64,000 nucleotides of DNA, from positions 124,001-188,000 of the forward strand of contig NZ_CP160631.1 of the NCBI RefSeq assembly GCF_040783975.1. Direction: 5' to 3'. The translations under genes and the position numbers were made by a program. The notes beneath the pieces were generated by a model. The model was not told where the DNA came from. It saw only the letters and a list, made by a program, of their open reading frames with translations, and did not search any database. Origin of the DNA: Pantoea sp. Ep11b. GTDB taxonomy: Bacteria; Pseudomonadota; Gammaproteobacteria; Enterobacterales; Enterobacteriaceae. Positions 48,460 to 57,540 of this stretch are shown here, piece after piece. Every line of letters starts with the position of its first letter. The first letter of the stretch is position 1.

Positions 48460-49515
48460 ATGAGCGAGCTGCAACGGGAAAAGATCGGACAAAACATTCT
48501 GATTAAACTGGCGATGCTGGTCATCATCCTCGCCGGTATCCGGGCTGCGTCCGATATTCTGGTCCCGCTTCTGCTGGCGGCGTTCTTTGCCATCGTCCTC
48601 AATCCGCTGGTCACGATGCTGATGCGCCGTGGCTTCCGTCGCGGACTGGCGATCGGGCTGGTAATCACAGTGATCTTCTGTGTGATCGTCCTGCTGGGGG
48701 CGGTCATTGCCAGCTCGATGAGCGAATTTTCCGAGCTCTATCCGCAGCTGCGCGCCACTATGGAGCAGAAAATGACGGTGCTGCAGCATCTGGCGGCAGG
48801 CTTTCATCTCAATATCTCCACCAATGCGCTGGTTCAGCATTTCGACCCGAATACCATGATGAATCTGGCCCGGGCGGCGCTGAGCGGTTTTTCCGGGGCG
48901 ATGACCAACACCGTGCTGCTGGTGCTGACCGTGGTCTTTATGCTGTTTGAGGTCCATCACCTGCCTTACAAGATGCGCAACGCGCTGGTGAATCCGAAAA
49001 TCCGCATCGCCGGGCTGCATAAAGCACTGAAAGGCGTTACACACTATCTGGCGCTGAAAACTCTGGTAAGTCTGATTACCGGGCTTTCGGTCTGGCTGAC
49101 GCTCTATCTGCTGGATGTGAAGTTCGCGCTGCTGTGGGCGGTCGTGGCCTTTATCCTCAACTTCATTCCCAACATTGGCCCGATTATCGCCGGCATTCCC
49201 CCTTTCCTGCAGGCGCTGCTGCTGAACAGCTTGTTTGATGCGGCGATGGTGGCGGCGCTGTTTACCGCGATCCATATGGTGTTCGGTAACATGCTGGAAC
49301 CGCGTTTGATGGGGCGCGGTCTTGGCCTGTCGACGCTGGTGGTGTTCCTGTCACTGGTGTTCTGGGGCTGGCTGCTGGGCCCGGTCGGCATGCTGCTCTC
49401 GGTGCCGCTCACCAGCATTACTAAAATCCTGATGGAAACCACGCCGGGCGGCAGCCGTCTGGCGATCATGCTGGGCACCGGCAGACCGAAGCGGGCGCGG
49501 GGATTAACCAAGTAG
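48460..49515 (+). CDS. yhhT: AI-2E-family membrane protein YhhT (PerM type)
   Basis: The 351-residue protein has about eight spans in the AI-2E pattern: two N-terminal pairs, a cytoplasmic helical segment, and the C-terminal motif FILNFIPNIGPIIAGIPPF. E. coli YhhT has 349 residues. Members are proposed transporters, but the substrate is unproven for this one. GGAGAGG precedes the ATG. Its 3' end overlaps the convergent GntR-family gene by 12 bp. Confidence 0.93.
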   Translation: MSELQREKIGQNILIKLAMLVIILAGIRAASDILVPLLLAAFFAIVLNPLVTMLMRRGFRRGLAIGLVITVIFCVIVLLGAVIASSMSEFSELYPQLRATMEQKMTVLQHLAAGFHLNISTNALVQHFDPNTMMNLARAALSGFSGAMTNTVLLVLTVVFMLFEVHHLPYKMRNALVNPKIRIAGLHKALKGVTHYLALKTLVSLITGLSVWLTLYLLDVKFALLWAVVAFILNFIPNIGPIIAGIPPFLQALLLNSLFDAAMVAALFTAIHMVFGNMLEPRLMGRGLGLSTLVVFLSLVFWGWLLGPVGMLLSVPLTSITKILMETTPGGSRLAIMLGTGRPKRARGLTK

Positions 49516-50187
49516 CCGCTGCTGAACGTGCTGCAGATGGCGCGCCATCGCCTGGCGGGCCGCCACGTCATCGCCCGCCACAATGGCCTGCGCAATCTGC
49601 TGATGGTCAGCATTCATCTCCTGCGCAACGCTGTTATCAGCGAAATAGCGTTCCAGCCGCTGCACATGCGGGCTGTGGCGTCGGTTCCATAATTGCTCCA
49701 GCATGTCGCGCAGGAGATCGTTACCGCTCATCTCGCTGATCAGCAGATGAAAGCGTTTATCCTGTGCCAGAAAAGCCGCATCGTTTTCATTGTGCTGCTG
49801 CAGTTCTGCGGTCAGTGCCAGCAGTTCTGCCCGCTGCGCGTCAGTACCGTGCCGTGCCGCCAGGCCTGCCAGCATCCCCTCAAAGGCTTCGCGCGCCTGC
49901 AGAAGATCCTGCAGACTGCAGGCTTCACTCTCCTGCGGCATCGCGCTCTGCGGCAGCGGCTGTGCAACAAAGACGCCGGTGCCGGTGCGGATATCGACCC
50001 AGCCGGTCATCTCCAGCGCAATCAACGCCTCACGCACTGACGAGCGGCTGACGCCCAGCTGCTTCGCCAGCTCACGTTCCGGCGGCAGCAGTCCTCCCGC
50101 GACGAACTCCCCACGCGCGATACCGTCCATAATGGCGTTGGCAATCTGGCGATAGAGACGCTCAGTTTTGATTACAGCCAGGGTCAT
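49504..50187 (-). CDS. GntR/FadR-family regulator (UxuR/ExuR-like)
   Basis: The 227-residue regulator has a winged helix-turn-helix (residues 10-75; LPPERELAKQLGVSRSSVREALIALEMTGW, then the wing RTGTGVFVA) and an all-alpha FCD effector domain with metal-site His residues (DKRFHLLISEM, MNADHQQIAQAI, AMARHLQHV). UxuR and ExuR of E. coli belong here and sense hexuronate intermediates. Divergent placement from uxuA suggests it controls that gene. E. coli UxuR has 257 residues, so orthology is not certain. Confidence 0.85.
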   Translation of the reverse strand: MTLAVIKTERLYRQIANAIMDGIARGEFVAGGLLPPERELAKQLGVSRSSVREALIALEMTGWVDIRTGTGVFVAQPLPQSAMPQESEACSLQDLLQAREAFEGMLAGLAARHGTDAQRAELLALTAELQQHNENDAAFLAQDKRFHLLISEMSGNDLLRDMLEQLWNRRHSPHVQRLERYFADNSVAQEMNADHQQIAQAIVAGDDVAARQAMARHLQHVQQRLLG

Positions 50188-50286
50188 TACCTTCTCCTTT
50201 TACTCCGCTTAACAGCGGTCGCGGCCGATGCAGTTTGTCACGCTGCGATCCGGATCACGGCCCTGTTTTTCCCGCTATCATACTCT

Positions 50287-50305
50287 TGGTCCAGCGGCCT
50301 GACCA
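50287..50305. promoter_or_regulatory. Candidate operator between the GntR-family gene and uxuA
   Basis: TGGTC, 9 bp, then GACCA is a perfect interrupted dyad, ending 28 bp before the uxuA ATG. FadR-subfamily regulators commonly bind TGGT/ACCA half-sites. The link to the neighbouring regulator is inferred. Confidence 0.5.
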
Positions 50306-50333
50306 CTGGGCCACATCACAGTAAGGAGTGAAG

Positions 50334-51518
50334 ATGGAACATACATGGCGATGGTACGGCCCGAACGACCCGGTTTCACTGGATGATGCGCGTCAGGCGG
50401 GCGCGACCGGTATCGTGACGGCGCTGCACCATATCCCCAATGGCGAAGTCTGGCCGGTTGAGGAGATTAAAGCGCGTCAGGCCCTGCTGGCGGAAAAAGG
50501 GCTGGTCTGGTCGGTCGTGGAGAGCATCCCGGTTCATGAGGCAATCAAAACGCAGCGAGGTGACTACCTGCGCTATATCGCCAATTATCAGCAGTCGATA
50601 CGCAATCTGGCCGCCTGCGGCATTGATACCGTCTGCTACAACTTCATGCCGGTGCTGGACTGGACGCGCACCGATCTCGCCTGGACGCTGCCGGATGGCG
50701 CAAAAGCCCTGCGCTTTGACGCCGACGCCTTCGCCGCCTTTGAGCTTTACCTGCTAAAGCGGCCCGGCGCAGAGCAGGATTACAGCGCAGCCGAGCAGCA
50801 GGCCGCCGCTCAGTGCTTCGCCGCCATGAGTGAAGAGGAGAAAAACACCCTGGTCCGCAACATTATCGCCGGTCTGCCGGGTGCCGAAGAGGGGTACACC
50901 CTGGAGCAGTTTCAGGTTCAGCTGGCGCAGTATGACGGCATTGATAAAGCAAAACTGCGTGAGCATATGGCGACCTTCCTGCGCGCCATCGTGCCGGTTG
51001 CGGAAGAGACGGGTATCCGGCTGGCGGTTCACCCGGACGATCCACCGCGCCCTATCCTGGGTCTGCCGCGCATTATCTCTACCCAGGAAGATATGCAGTG
51101 GCTGAAGGAGACGGTGGACAGCCTGCATAACGGCTTCTGTTTCTGCACCGGCTCCTATGGGGTCCGTGCCGACAACGCGCTGGTTGAGATGGCGGAAACC
51201 TATGCTGACCGCATTAACTTCGTCCACCTGCGCGCCACGAAACGCGAGGAAAATCCGGCCAGTTTTCATGAGGCGGCGCATCTGGCGGGCGACGTCGATA
51301 TGGTCGGCGTGATTAAAGTGATTCTGGCGGAAGAGCAGCGCCGTCGCCGGAGCGGCCAGTTGAGAGCGATTCCGATGCGTCCCGATCATGGTCACCAGAT
51401 GCTGGATGACCTGCACAAACGCACGAACCCTGGCTACTCCGCCATCGGCCGTCTGAAAGGGCTGGCTGAGCTGCGTGGCGTCGAAGTGGCGCTGACGCAG
51501 ATCTATTTTGCCGACTGA
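50334..51518 (+). CDS. uxuA: Mannonate dehydratase UxuA
   Basis: The 394 residues equal E. coli UxuA. It dehydrates D-mannonate to 2-keto-3-deoxygluconate in glucuronate breakdown, in the cytoplasm. [16 protein letters not shown] is the usual start. [23 protein letters not shown] and [19 protein letters not shown] carry the metal ligands, and MRPDHGHQM comes later. AAGGAG is five bases before the ATG. The partner uxuB is not in the window, so mannonate supply must be encoded elsewhere. Confidence 0.96.
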   Translation: MEHTWRWYGPNDPVSLDDARQAGATGIVTALHHIPNGEVWPVEEIKARQALLAEKGLVWSVVESIPVHEAIKTQRGDYLRYIANYQQSIRNLAACGIDTVCYNFMPVLDWTRTDLAWTLPDGAKALRFDADAFAAFELYLLKRPGAEQDYSAAEQQAAAQCFAAMSEEEKNTLVRNIIAGLPGAEEGYTLEQFQVQLAQYDGIDKAKLREHMATFLRAIVPVAEETGIRLAVHPDDPPRPILGLPRIISTQEDMQWLKETVDSLHNGFCFCTGSYGVRADNALVEMAETYADRINFVHLRATKREENPASFHEAAHLAGDVDMVGVIKVILAEEQRRRRSGQLRAIPMRPDHGHQMLDDLHKRTNPGYSAIGRLKGLAELRGVEVALTQIYFAD

Positions 51519-51520
51519 GC

Positions 51521-51558
51521 AGCAGAACCCTGGCCCGCGAGCGGGTCAGGGTTCTGCT
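51521..51558 (+). terminator. Long hairpin after uxuA
   Basis: AGCAGAACCCTGGCCCGC and its near-complement form an 18-bp stem with a 2-base loop, starting 2 bp after the uxuA stop. No T run follows, so it may protect the mRNA end more than terminate. Confidence 0.7.
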
Positions 51559-51789
51559 GCCGGCTGCGGCCGCCAGGCGCGCCGTCTCTCCTCCCGTTAT
51601 CAGCGGATCTGCGCTGAAAGCCAACGAAGCCAAAACAACCTGTCAATAAATGCAAAGTCTGGTCGATAATTGACCTGAGTCAGTTCTGTCGATCGCAAAA
51701 ACGCTAATCTGCACCGCCCGGAGAAATGCTATGCTGCACCACGTATTAGCCCCTCCGCTCAATACGAAAAAATCTCAGAGGATTTAGCG

Positions 51790-53394
51790 GTGCCGCTACT
51801 GAAACGAAAACGTGACTACGCCAGGCTGGTGATTATTATTGCCGGCCTGCTTCCTCTGGTTATTGGCCTTTTCTTTACCGCGCTTGATGCGCGCCACACC
51901 GTCCACCAGCAGCAGGTGAGCGCGGCAACTACGCTGCTCTCGCAGGCCGAACGAATGAGCGACAGCGCCTGGAATATGATCACCACGCTGCGCCAGTTTC
52001 AGCATCAGCCCTGCAGCCAGATTGAAAGCCAGTTACAGCGCATCGGCTCACTGAATCCCTATTTCCGCGCCGTCGGCAAGATCGAGCGGGGTGAGATCGC
52101 CTGCTCATCAGCCTACGGTTCAGAGCCTACCCCGCTGAAAGAGATGATCATGCGTGACAGGCCGATCACCGGCAAAGCCTGGTGGAGCCTGTCAATTGCC
52201 GGAACCTCCGGCGTGCCGGATCGGCCGGCCGTGATTTTCATGCGCGAGCTGCCCGACGGTGAAGGATTCTGGGCCGTGATCGACGGGCAGTATCTGATCG
52301 ATTTTATGCGCGCGATCGGCAGCACACACCATTATCGTTTCAGCATGACCTTCAGCGACGGCGCACCGATCGCGTCTGGCGCACACATCACGGCATCCCG
52401 CTGGTTTGAGCCGCTGATTTATCAGACCCGCTCCGGCCGCTATCCGCTCTCCGTCACGCTCATCGCCTCTCCCTCTGAGCTGATCGCCGCGTGGCGTCAG
52501 GTGATGTTTATCATCATGCCGATGGCGGCCATTTTCTCTATTCTGCTGATGATACTGATGTCGAACTGGCTGCAACGGCGGATTTCGTGGCGCGATGAGA
52601 TCCGGCGGGCCATCGCCAGCGACCAGTTCAGGGCGCACTATCAGCCGGTTTATGACAATCAGCGGCAACGCTGCAGCGGCGCGGAAGTGCTGCTGCGCTG
52701 GATCACACCCGATGGTCAGGGCATCCGGCCCGATATTTTTATCGGTGCGGCCGAAGCGGAGGGGATGATTGTGCCGCTGACCCGCCATCTGCTCGATCTG
52801 GTCGCCGACGATGTGCAGACGTGGCAGGTTGCGCCCCACTTTCATCTGGCGATTAACGTGGCGGCAGACCATCTTCAGCATCCCGACTTTGTGGACGACA
52901 TGCTGCAGTTTGCCGAGCGGGTAAAGAGTAAACAGTTCCTGATTACCCTGGAGCTGACCGAACGCAGCCTGATCAAAGATGGCGCGGAGGTCGCCCGCAA
53001 GCTGGACCGGTTACGGCGCTGCGGAATGAAGGTCGCCATTGATGACTTTGGCACCGGCCACTGTTCGCTGAGCTACCTGCAGACCTTCACGATGGATTAT
53101 CTCAAGATCGATCGCGGCTTTATCAACGCGATTGAATCCCTTGAGGGCCGCACCCCGGTGCTGGACGCGATTATCCAGCTCAGTCATCAGCTGGAACTGG
53201 AGGTGCTGGGTGAAGGCGTTGAGAGTGCGTTGCAGTTTCGCTATCTGCAACAGCGCGGCGTCGTCTTTATTCAGGGCTACTACTATGCCCGTCCGATGGA
53301 TAACGAGGCGCTGGTCGCCTGGCTGGCCGCCCAGGGTGAAGAGCCGGTTAAGCTGGAACCCCATCTGCAGAAGCCGGAGAGTGCCAGCGCCTGA
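51790..53394 (+). CDS. Membrane-bound cyclic-di-GMP phosphodiesterase (CSS-EAL)
   Basis: The 534-residue protein starts with GTG, seven bases behind AGAGGAT. Two spans (about 12-32 and 238-258) bracket a periplasmic CSS domain with the cysteine motif QPCSQ and ACSSAYG. The EAL domain (about 265-515) keeps its active-site motifs: EVLLRW (EVL replaces EAL, a common variant), INVAAD, LELTERS, IDDFGTG, KIDRGF and VLGEGVES. Activity is therefore likely. E. coli relatives are the Pde proteins that sense periplasmic redox through CSS. No cyclase partner is adjacent, but a GGDEF gene lies 3 kb away. Confidence 0.88.
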   Translation: MPLLKRKRDYARLVIIIAGLLPLVIGLFFTALDARHTVHQQQVSAATTLLSQAERMSDSAWNMITTLRQFQHQPCSQIESQLQRIGSLNPYFRAVGKIERGEIACSSAYGSEPTPLKEMIMRDRPITGKAWWSLSIAGTSGVPDRPAVIFMRELPDGEGFWAVIDGQYLIDFMRAIGSTHHYRFSMTFSDGAPIASGAHITASRWFEPLIYQTRSGRYPLSVTLIASPSELIAAWRQVMFIIMPMAAIFSILLMILMSNWLQRRISWRDEIRRAIASDQFRAHYQPVYDNQRQRCSGAEVLLRWITPDGQGIRPDIFIGAAEAEGMIVPLTRHLLDLVADDVQTWQVAPHFHLAINVAADHLQHPDFVDDMLQFAERVKSKQFLITLELTERSLIKDGAEVARKLDRLRRCGMKVAIDDFGTGHCSLSYLQTFTMDYLKIDRGFINAIESLEGRTPVLDAIIQLSHQLELEVLGEGVESALQFRYLQQRGVVFIQGYYYARPMDNEALVAWLAAQGEEPVKLEPHLQKPESASA

Positions 53395-53843
53395 TCCCGC
53401 CTTAAGCCGCAGTGAAACGCCAACGCTGCGGCTCCCCTTCATCCGCTTTCAGCGCAGTTCCGGCCCCGAAACCGCTGTTTCTGCTAATCTGAATCGGTGC
53501 CGGCAGCCGATTTCCGGCATTGCTCATCATTTGTCGCTCATTTTTCCTGTTTATCCGCTGAAAAAACCGGCAGTCGTCACGCAGCGTGATAATTTTCTGG
53601 CGTCGCTAAACAGCGTAAATCCCCAGCCCTGACGGTCAGTTATGGCTCAAACATGACAGATATCACACAAAAACGGTATACTCTGTCGCTGTTCGGAATA
53701 ATTACAACAGTAATTATTGTATCGGCGAACGCCTGAATAGCGCTTATTTACGGCTATGCTTAAATTTCTCAACGCAGCGGTCTGACTGCTTCATCCCGGC
53801 TCGCGCCGTTGAGAACTTTCGTGTTCCATTACAGGGTAATTCT
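53395..53843. other. Intergenic region upstream of proP
   Basis: These 449 bp contain an AGCCGCAG/CTGCGGCT hairpin at 53405-53432 that may end the phosphodiesterase mRNA. Near 53652-53667 there is a CRP-like sequence and a TATACT at 53677-53682. A further AT-rich inverted repeat TAATTAC...GTAATTA follows at about 53700. No gene is supported. Confidence 0.6.
53652..53682 (+). promoter_or_regulatory. Candidate CRP-responsive promoter of proP
   Basis: CATGA-N6-TCACA matches the CRP consensus TGTGA-N6-TCACA in the right half completely and in three of five left bases. It overlaps the -35 region of a promoter with -10 TATACT, about 165 bp before proP. E. coli proP P1 is also CRP-controlled and lies at a similar distance. 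Confidence 0.5.
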
Positions 53844-55349
53844 ATGAAATTGCGTAGGAAGCGTGTAAAACCAATTGGGATCAATGATGTCACCATCATT
53901 GATGATGCCCGTTTACGTAAAGCCATCACCGCAGCCTCTCTGGGTAACGCGATGGAGTGGTTCGACTTTGGTGTTTATGGCTTTGTTGCCTATGCGCTGG
54001 GTAAAGTCTTCTTCCCCGACGCGTCACCGGGTGTGCAGATGATCGCAGCACTGGGCACCTTCTCCGTGCCCTTCCTGATCCGTCCGCTGGGTGGTCTGTT
54101 CTTCGGTATGCTGGGCGACAAATATGGTCGCCAGAAAATTCTCTCTATCACCATTATCATCATGTCGGTCAGTACCTTCTGTATCGGCCTGATACCTTCT
54201 TATGCCTCTATCGGCATCTGGGCACCGATTCTGCTGCTGCTCGCCAAGATGGCGCAGGGCTTTTCGGTGGGTGGTGAGTACACCGGCGCCTCGATCTTTG
54301 TCGCCGAGTATTCGCCTGACCGTAAACGCGGCTTTATGGGAAGCTGGCTCGACTTTGGCTCCATCGCAGGCTTCGTGCTGGGCGCGGGCCTGGTGGTACT
54401 GATCTCCTCGATTATCGGCGAAGCCAACTTCCTTGAGTGGGGCTGGCGTCTGCCGTTCTTCGTGGCGCTGCCGCTGGGGATTATCGGTCTTTACCTGCGC
54501 CATGCGCTGGAAGAGACCCCGGCCTTCCAGCAGCATGTGGATAAGCTGGAACAGGGCGACCGCGAAGGCCTGCAGGATGGCCCGAAGGTGTCGTTTAAAG
54601 AGATTGCGACCAAACACTGGCGCAGCCTGCTCTCCTGTATCGGTCTGGTTATCGCCACCAACGTCACCTACTACATGCTGCTGACGTACATGCCGAGCTA
54701 CCTGTCTCACAACCTGCACTACAGCGAAGATCACGGCGTGATGATCATCATCGCCATCATGATCGGTATGCTGTTTGTTCAGCCGATGATCGGCATGATG
54801 AGTGACCGTTTTGGCCGTCGTCCCTTTGTGATTATCGGCAGCCTCGCCCTGATGATCTTCTCGATTCCCGCCTTCATGATGATCAACAGCGGCGTGCTGG
54901 GTATGATTTTTGGCGGTCTGCTGCTGATGGCGGTGATCCTCAACGCCTTTACCGGTGTGATGGCCTCTTCCCTGCCAGCGATGTTCCCGACGCACATCCG
55001 CTACAGTGCGCTGGCCAGTGCGTTTAACATTTCGGTGCTGATTGCCGGTCTGACGCCAACCCTGGCGGCCTGGCTGGTTGAAACCACGGACAACCTCTAC
55101 ATGCCTGCCTACTATCTGATGGTGGTGGCCGTGATTGGTCTGATTACCGGTCTGTTCATGAAAGAGACGGCGAACAAGCCGCTGAAAGGCGCAACGCCGG
55201 CCGCCTCTGACATGGAAGAAGCGCGCGAAATTCTGCAGGAGCATCACGATAACATCGAGAACAAAATCGAAGATATCGACGCAGAGATCGCCCGTCTGGA
55301 AGCGAAACGTAAAAACCTGGTGCAGCAGCACCCGGATATCAACGAGTAA
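53844..55349 (+). CDS. proP: Osmoprotectant/proton symporter ProP
   Basis: The 501-residue MFS protein (500 in E. coli) imports proline and betaine at high osmolarity. It has 12 spans with AMEWFDFGVYGFVAYALG in span 1 and GGLFFGMLGDKYGRQKIL in loop 2-3. The C-terminal cytoplasmic extension (about 440-501; EHHDNIENKIEDIDAEIARLEAKRK) has heptad hydrophobics and forms the coiled coil that tunes osmotic activation in E. coli. It ends before a strong terminator. Confidence 0.97.
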   Translation: MKLRRKRVKPIGINDVTIIDDARLRKAITAASLGNAMEWFDFGVYGFVAYALGKVFFPDASPGVQMIAALGTFSVPFLIRPLGGLFFGMLGDKYGRQKILSITIIIMSVSTFCIGLIPSYASIGIWAPILLLLAKMAQGFSVGGEYTGASIFVAEYSPDRKRGFMGSWLDFGSIAGFVLGAGLVVLISSIIGEANFLEWGWRLPFFVALPLGIIGLYLRHALEETPAFQQHVDKLEQGDREGLQDGPKVSFKEIATKHWRSLLSCIGLVIATNVTYYMLLTYMPSYLSHNLHYSEDHGVMIIIAIMIGMLFVQPMIGMMSDRFGRRPFVIIGSLALMIFSIPAFMMINSGVLGMIFGGLLLMAVILNAFTGVMASSLPAMFPTHIRYSALASAFNISVLIAGLTPTLAAWLVETTDNLYMPAYYLMVVAVIGLITGLFMKETANKPLKGATPAASDMEEAREILQEHHDNIENKIEDIDAEIARLEAKRKNLVQQHPDINE

Positions 55350-55356
55350 TCGTTCT

Positions 55357-55388
55357 GCTCTCCCGCCGCCCGGCGGGAGAGCACTTTT
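55357..55388 (+). terminator. Rho-independent terminator of proP
   Basis: GCTCTCCCGCC and GGCGGGAGAGC pair with a GCCC loop, followed by ACTTTT, just after the proP stop. Confidence 0.88.
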
Positions 55389-55476
55389 CCCCGCGCACGA
55401 CCGCACACAAACCTTCATGCTCCGCAGGCAAAGAGAGTAAACTGTCGTTACTTTTTTCACCTGTGTAAGAATGAAA

Positions 55477-56454
55477 ATGTCTGATTATTCCCTTATCCAG
55501 CGCCCAAGAAGATTGCGCGCCAGCGCCCCGATGCGTGAACTGTTCCAGGAGTCTTCGCTGAGCCTGAACGATCTGGCTCTGCCTATCTTTGTTGAAGAAG
55601 AAGTCGACGATTACAAACCGATTCAGGCGATGCCTGGCGTGATGCGAATCCCGGAAAAGCGTCTCGCGTATGAAATCGAGCGCATCGCTAAAGCGGGCAT
55701 CCGCTCGGTGATGACCTTTGGTATTTCACACCATACCGATGCCACCGGCAGCGATGCCTGGAATGAAAACGGTCTGGTGGCGCGCATGTCCCGCATCTGC
55801 AAGGAGACCGTGCCGGAAATGATCGTGATGTCCGACACCTGTTTCTGCGAATACACCAGCCACGGCCACTGCGGCGTGCTGTGCGATCACGGTGTCGATA
55901 ATGACGCCACCCTGGCTAACCTGGGCAAACAGGCAGTCGTCGCAGCCGCAGCCGGTGCCGATTTTATCGCCCCGTCAGCCGCGATGGATGGTCAGGTGGA
56001 AGCGATCCGTCGGGCACTCGACGCGGCGGGCTTTACCCGGACGGCGATCATGTCCTACTCCACCAAGTTCGCCTCGTCGTTCTACGGGCCGTTCCGCGAA
56101 GCCGCTGGCACCGCGCTGAAAGGCGACCGTAAAACCTATCAGATGAACCCGATGAACCGCCGGGAAGCGATCCGTGAATCCCTGATCGACGCGGCACAGG
56201 GTGCCGATTCGCTGATGGTGAAACCGGCGGGTGCCTATCTGGATATCCTGCGCGATATCCGTGAGCGCACCGAACTGCCGCTGGCGGCTTATCAGGTCAG
56301 TGGCGAATACGCGATGATTAAATTTGCGGCCCAGGCCGGTGCCATTGATGAGCGTAATGTGGTGCTGGAAAGCCTCGGTGCGATCAAACGTGCCGGTGCA
56401 GACCTCATTTTCAGCTATTTCGCCCTTGATCTCGCAGAACAAAAAGTGCTCTGA
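55477..56454 (+). CDS. hemB: Porphobilinogen synthase HemB
   Basis: The 325-residue zinc enzyme joins two 5-aminolevulinates to porphobilinogen in heme synthesis. The zinc-site cysteines are in [20 protein letters not shown] and the Schiff-base lysines in [13 protein letters not shown] and [11 protein letters not shown]. The ATG at 55477 gives [12 protein letters not shown], aligned to the E. coli start MTDLIQRPRR; an ATG two codons earlier is the alternative. It stands alone between proP and a GGDEF gene. Confidence 0.97.
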   Translation: MSDYSLIQRPRRLRASAPMRELFQESSLSLNDLALPIFVEEEVDDYKPIQAMPGVMRIPEKRLAYEIERIAKAGIRSVMTFGISHHTDATGSDAWNENGLVARMSRICKETVPEMIVMSDTCFCEYTSHGHCGVLCDHGVDNDATLANLGKQAVVAAAAGADFIAPSAAMDGQVEAIRRALDAAGFTRTAIMSYSTKFASSFYGPFREAAGTALKGDRKTYQMNPMNRREAIRESLIDAAQGADSLMVKPAGAYLDILRDIRERTELPLAAYQVSGEYAMIKFAAQAGAIDERNVVLESLGAIKRAGADLIFSYFALDLAEQKVL

Positions 56455-56555
56455 TCCCCTCCTCATAAAGAGCGTGGTCGCTATGCCGCGCTCTTCTTCT
56501 CCGCCGTAAGGCAAACACCAGAACCTGGTTTCAGCTCAAACAAAAGGTCTCTGTG

Positions 56556-57524
56556 ATGAAAGCACCTGGAATTCCTGCCGATGAGGCACAACGTTTATCG
56601 CAGTTGCGTGCGCTGAACATCATGAACACCCCAGCGGAAGAGCGTTTCGATCGTCTGACCCGCCTGGCGCGCCGCCTGTTTGACGTTCCTGTCGCGTTAG
56701 TCAGTCTGCTGGAAGCTGACCATCAGTGGTTTAAATCCGCCCAGGGCTATGAACCTGCAGGATCGCCACGCAACATCTCCTTCTGCGGTCACGCCATCCT
56801 GCAGGATGAGATCATGATCGTTGAAGATACGCACAATGATGTCCGCTTTCATGATAATCCGCTGGTGACCGGCGAGCCACACATCCGCTTTTATGCGGGC
56901 TGTCCGCTGCGCGCGCCGGGCGGTGCAAAGATGGGGACGCTCTGCATCATCGGTCGTGAGCCGCGTCAGTTTAACGAAGAGGATCTGGCCACCATGCGTG
57001 ACCTGGCGGCAATGGCTGAAGCGGAGCTGGTCGCGTTTCAGACCGCCACCTGCGATGAACTGACGCAGATTACCAACCGGCGCGGTTTTATGACGCTGGG
57101 ACAGATGGTGCTGAATGAGTGCCGGATGAAAAACCGCCCCGCCTGTCTGACCTTTCTCGATCTCGACAGGTTCAAGCAGATCAATGACACCCTGGGCCAC
57201 TGCGAAGGCGACCGCGCGCTGATGGACTTTGCTGATGCGATGAAAGTGGTATTTAAGCACTCCGATCTGTTTGCCCGTCTGGGCGGTGATGAGTTTGTGG
57301 TGCTGCTGAACGGGCGATGCCAGCAGCAGAGTGAAGCTCTGTTAGCGCAGTTTGCCCGCTACCTGCGCCAGCAGTCTGTCAGCCTGAATCGGCGCTATCA
57401 GCTGCAATTCTCTTCCGGCGTCGTGGAGTTTGATCCGGCCCATCCGCAAACCCTGGAGCAGTTGCTGCACGACAGCGATCAGCAGATGTACCGGAGCAAA
57501 AAGCAGAAGCGGGCCACGGCATAA
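56556..57524 (+). CDS. GAF-GGDEF diguanylate cyclase
   Basis: The 322-residue soluble protein has an N-terminal GAF domain (about residues 20-155; FDVPVALVSLLEADHQWFKS, FCGHAILQDEIMIVEDT, GTLCIIGREPRQF) and a GGDEF domain (about 165-320). The active site RLGGDEFVVL is intact, as is LDLDRFKQINDTLGH. The inhibitory I-site position is K-H-S-D in place of R-x-x-D, so feedback inhibition may be weak. A GTG one codon earlier could be the start. The upstream AAAGG fits either. The signal bound by GAF is unknown. Confidence 0.9.
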   Translation: MKAPGIPADEAQRLSQLRALNIMNTPAEERFDRLTRLARRLFDVPVALVSLLEADHQWFKSAQGYEPAGSPRNISFCGHAILQDEIMIVEDTHNDVRFHDNPLVTGEPHIRFYAGCPLRAPGGAKMGTLCIIGREPRQFNEEDLATMRDLAAMAEAELVAFQTATCDELTQITNRRGFMTLGQMVLNECRMKNRPACLTFLDLDRFKQINDTLGHCEGDRALMDFADAMKVVFKHSDLFARLGGDEFVVLLNGRCQQQSEALLAQFARYLRQQSVSLNRRYQLQFSSGVVEFDPAHPQTLEQLLHDSDQQMYRSKKQKRATA

Positions 57525-57540
57525 GGCCGGGCCCGGCGGT

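Noticed and set aside
54024..55460. 478-codon minus-strand reading frame opposite proP
   Set aside because: It lies antisense to an intact proP, is rich in His, Gln and Arg as expected from the complement of a hydrophobic gene, and has no ribosome-binding site.
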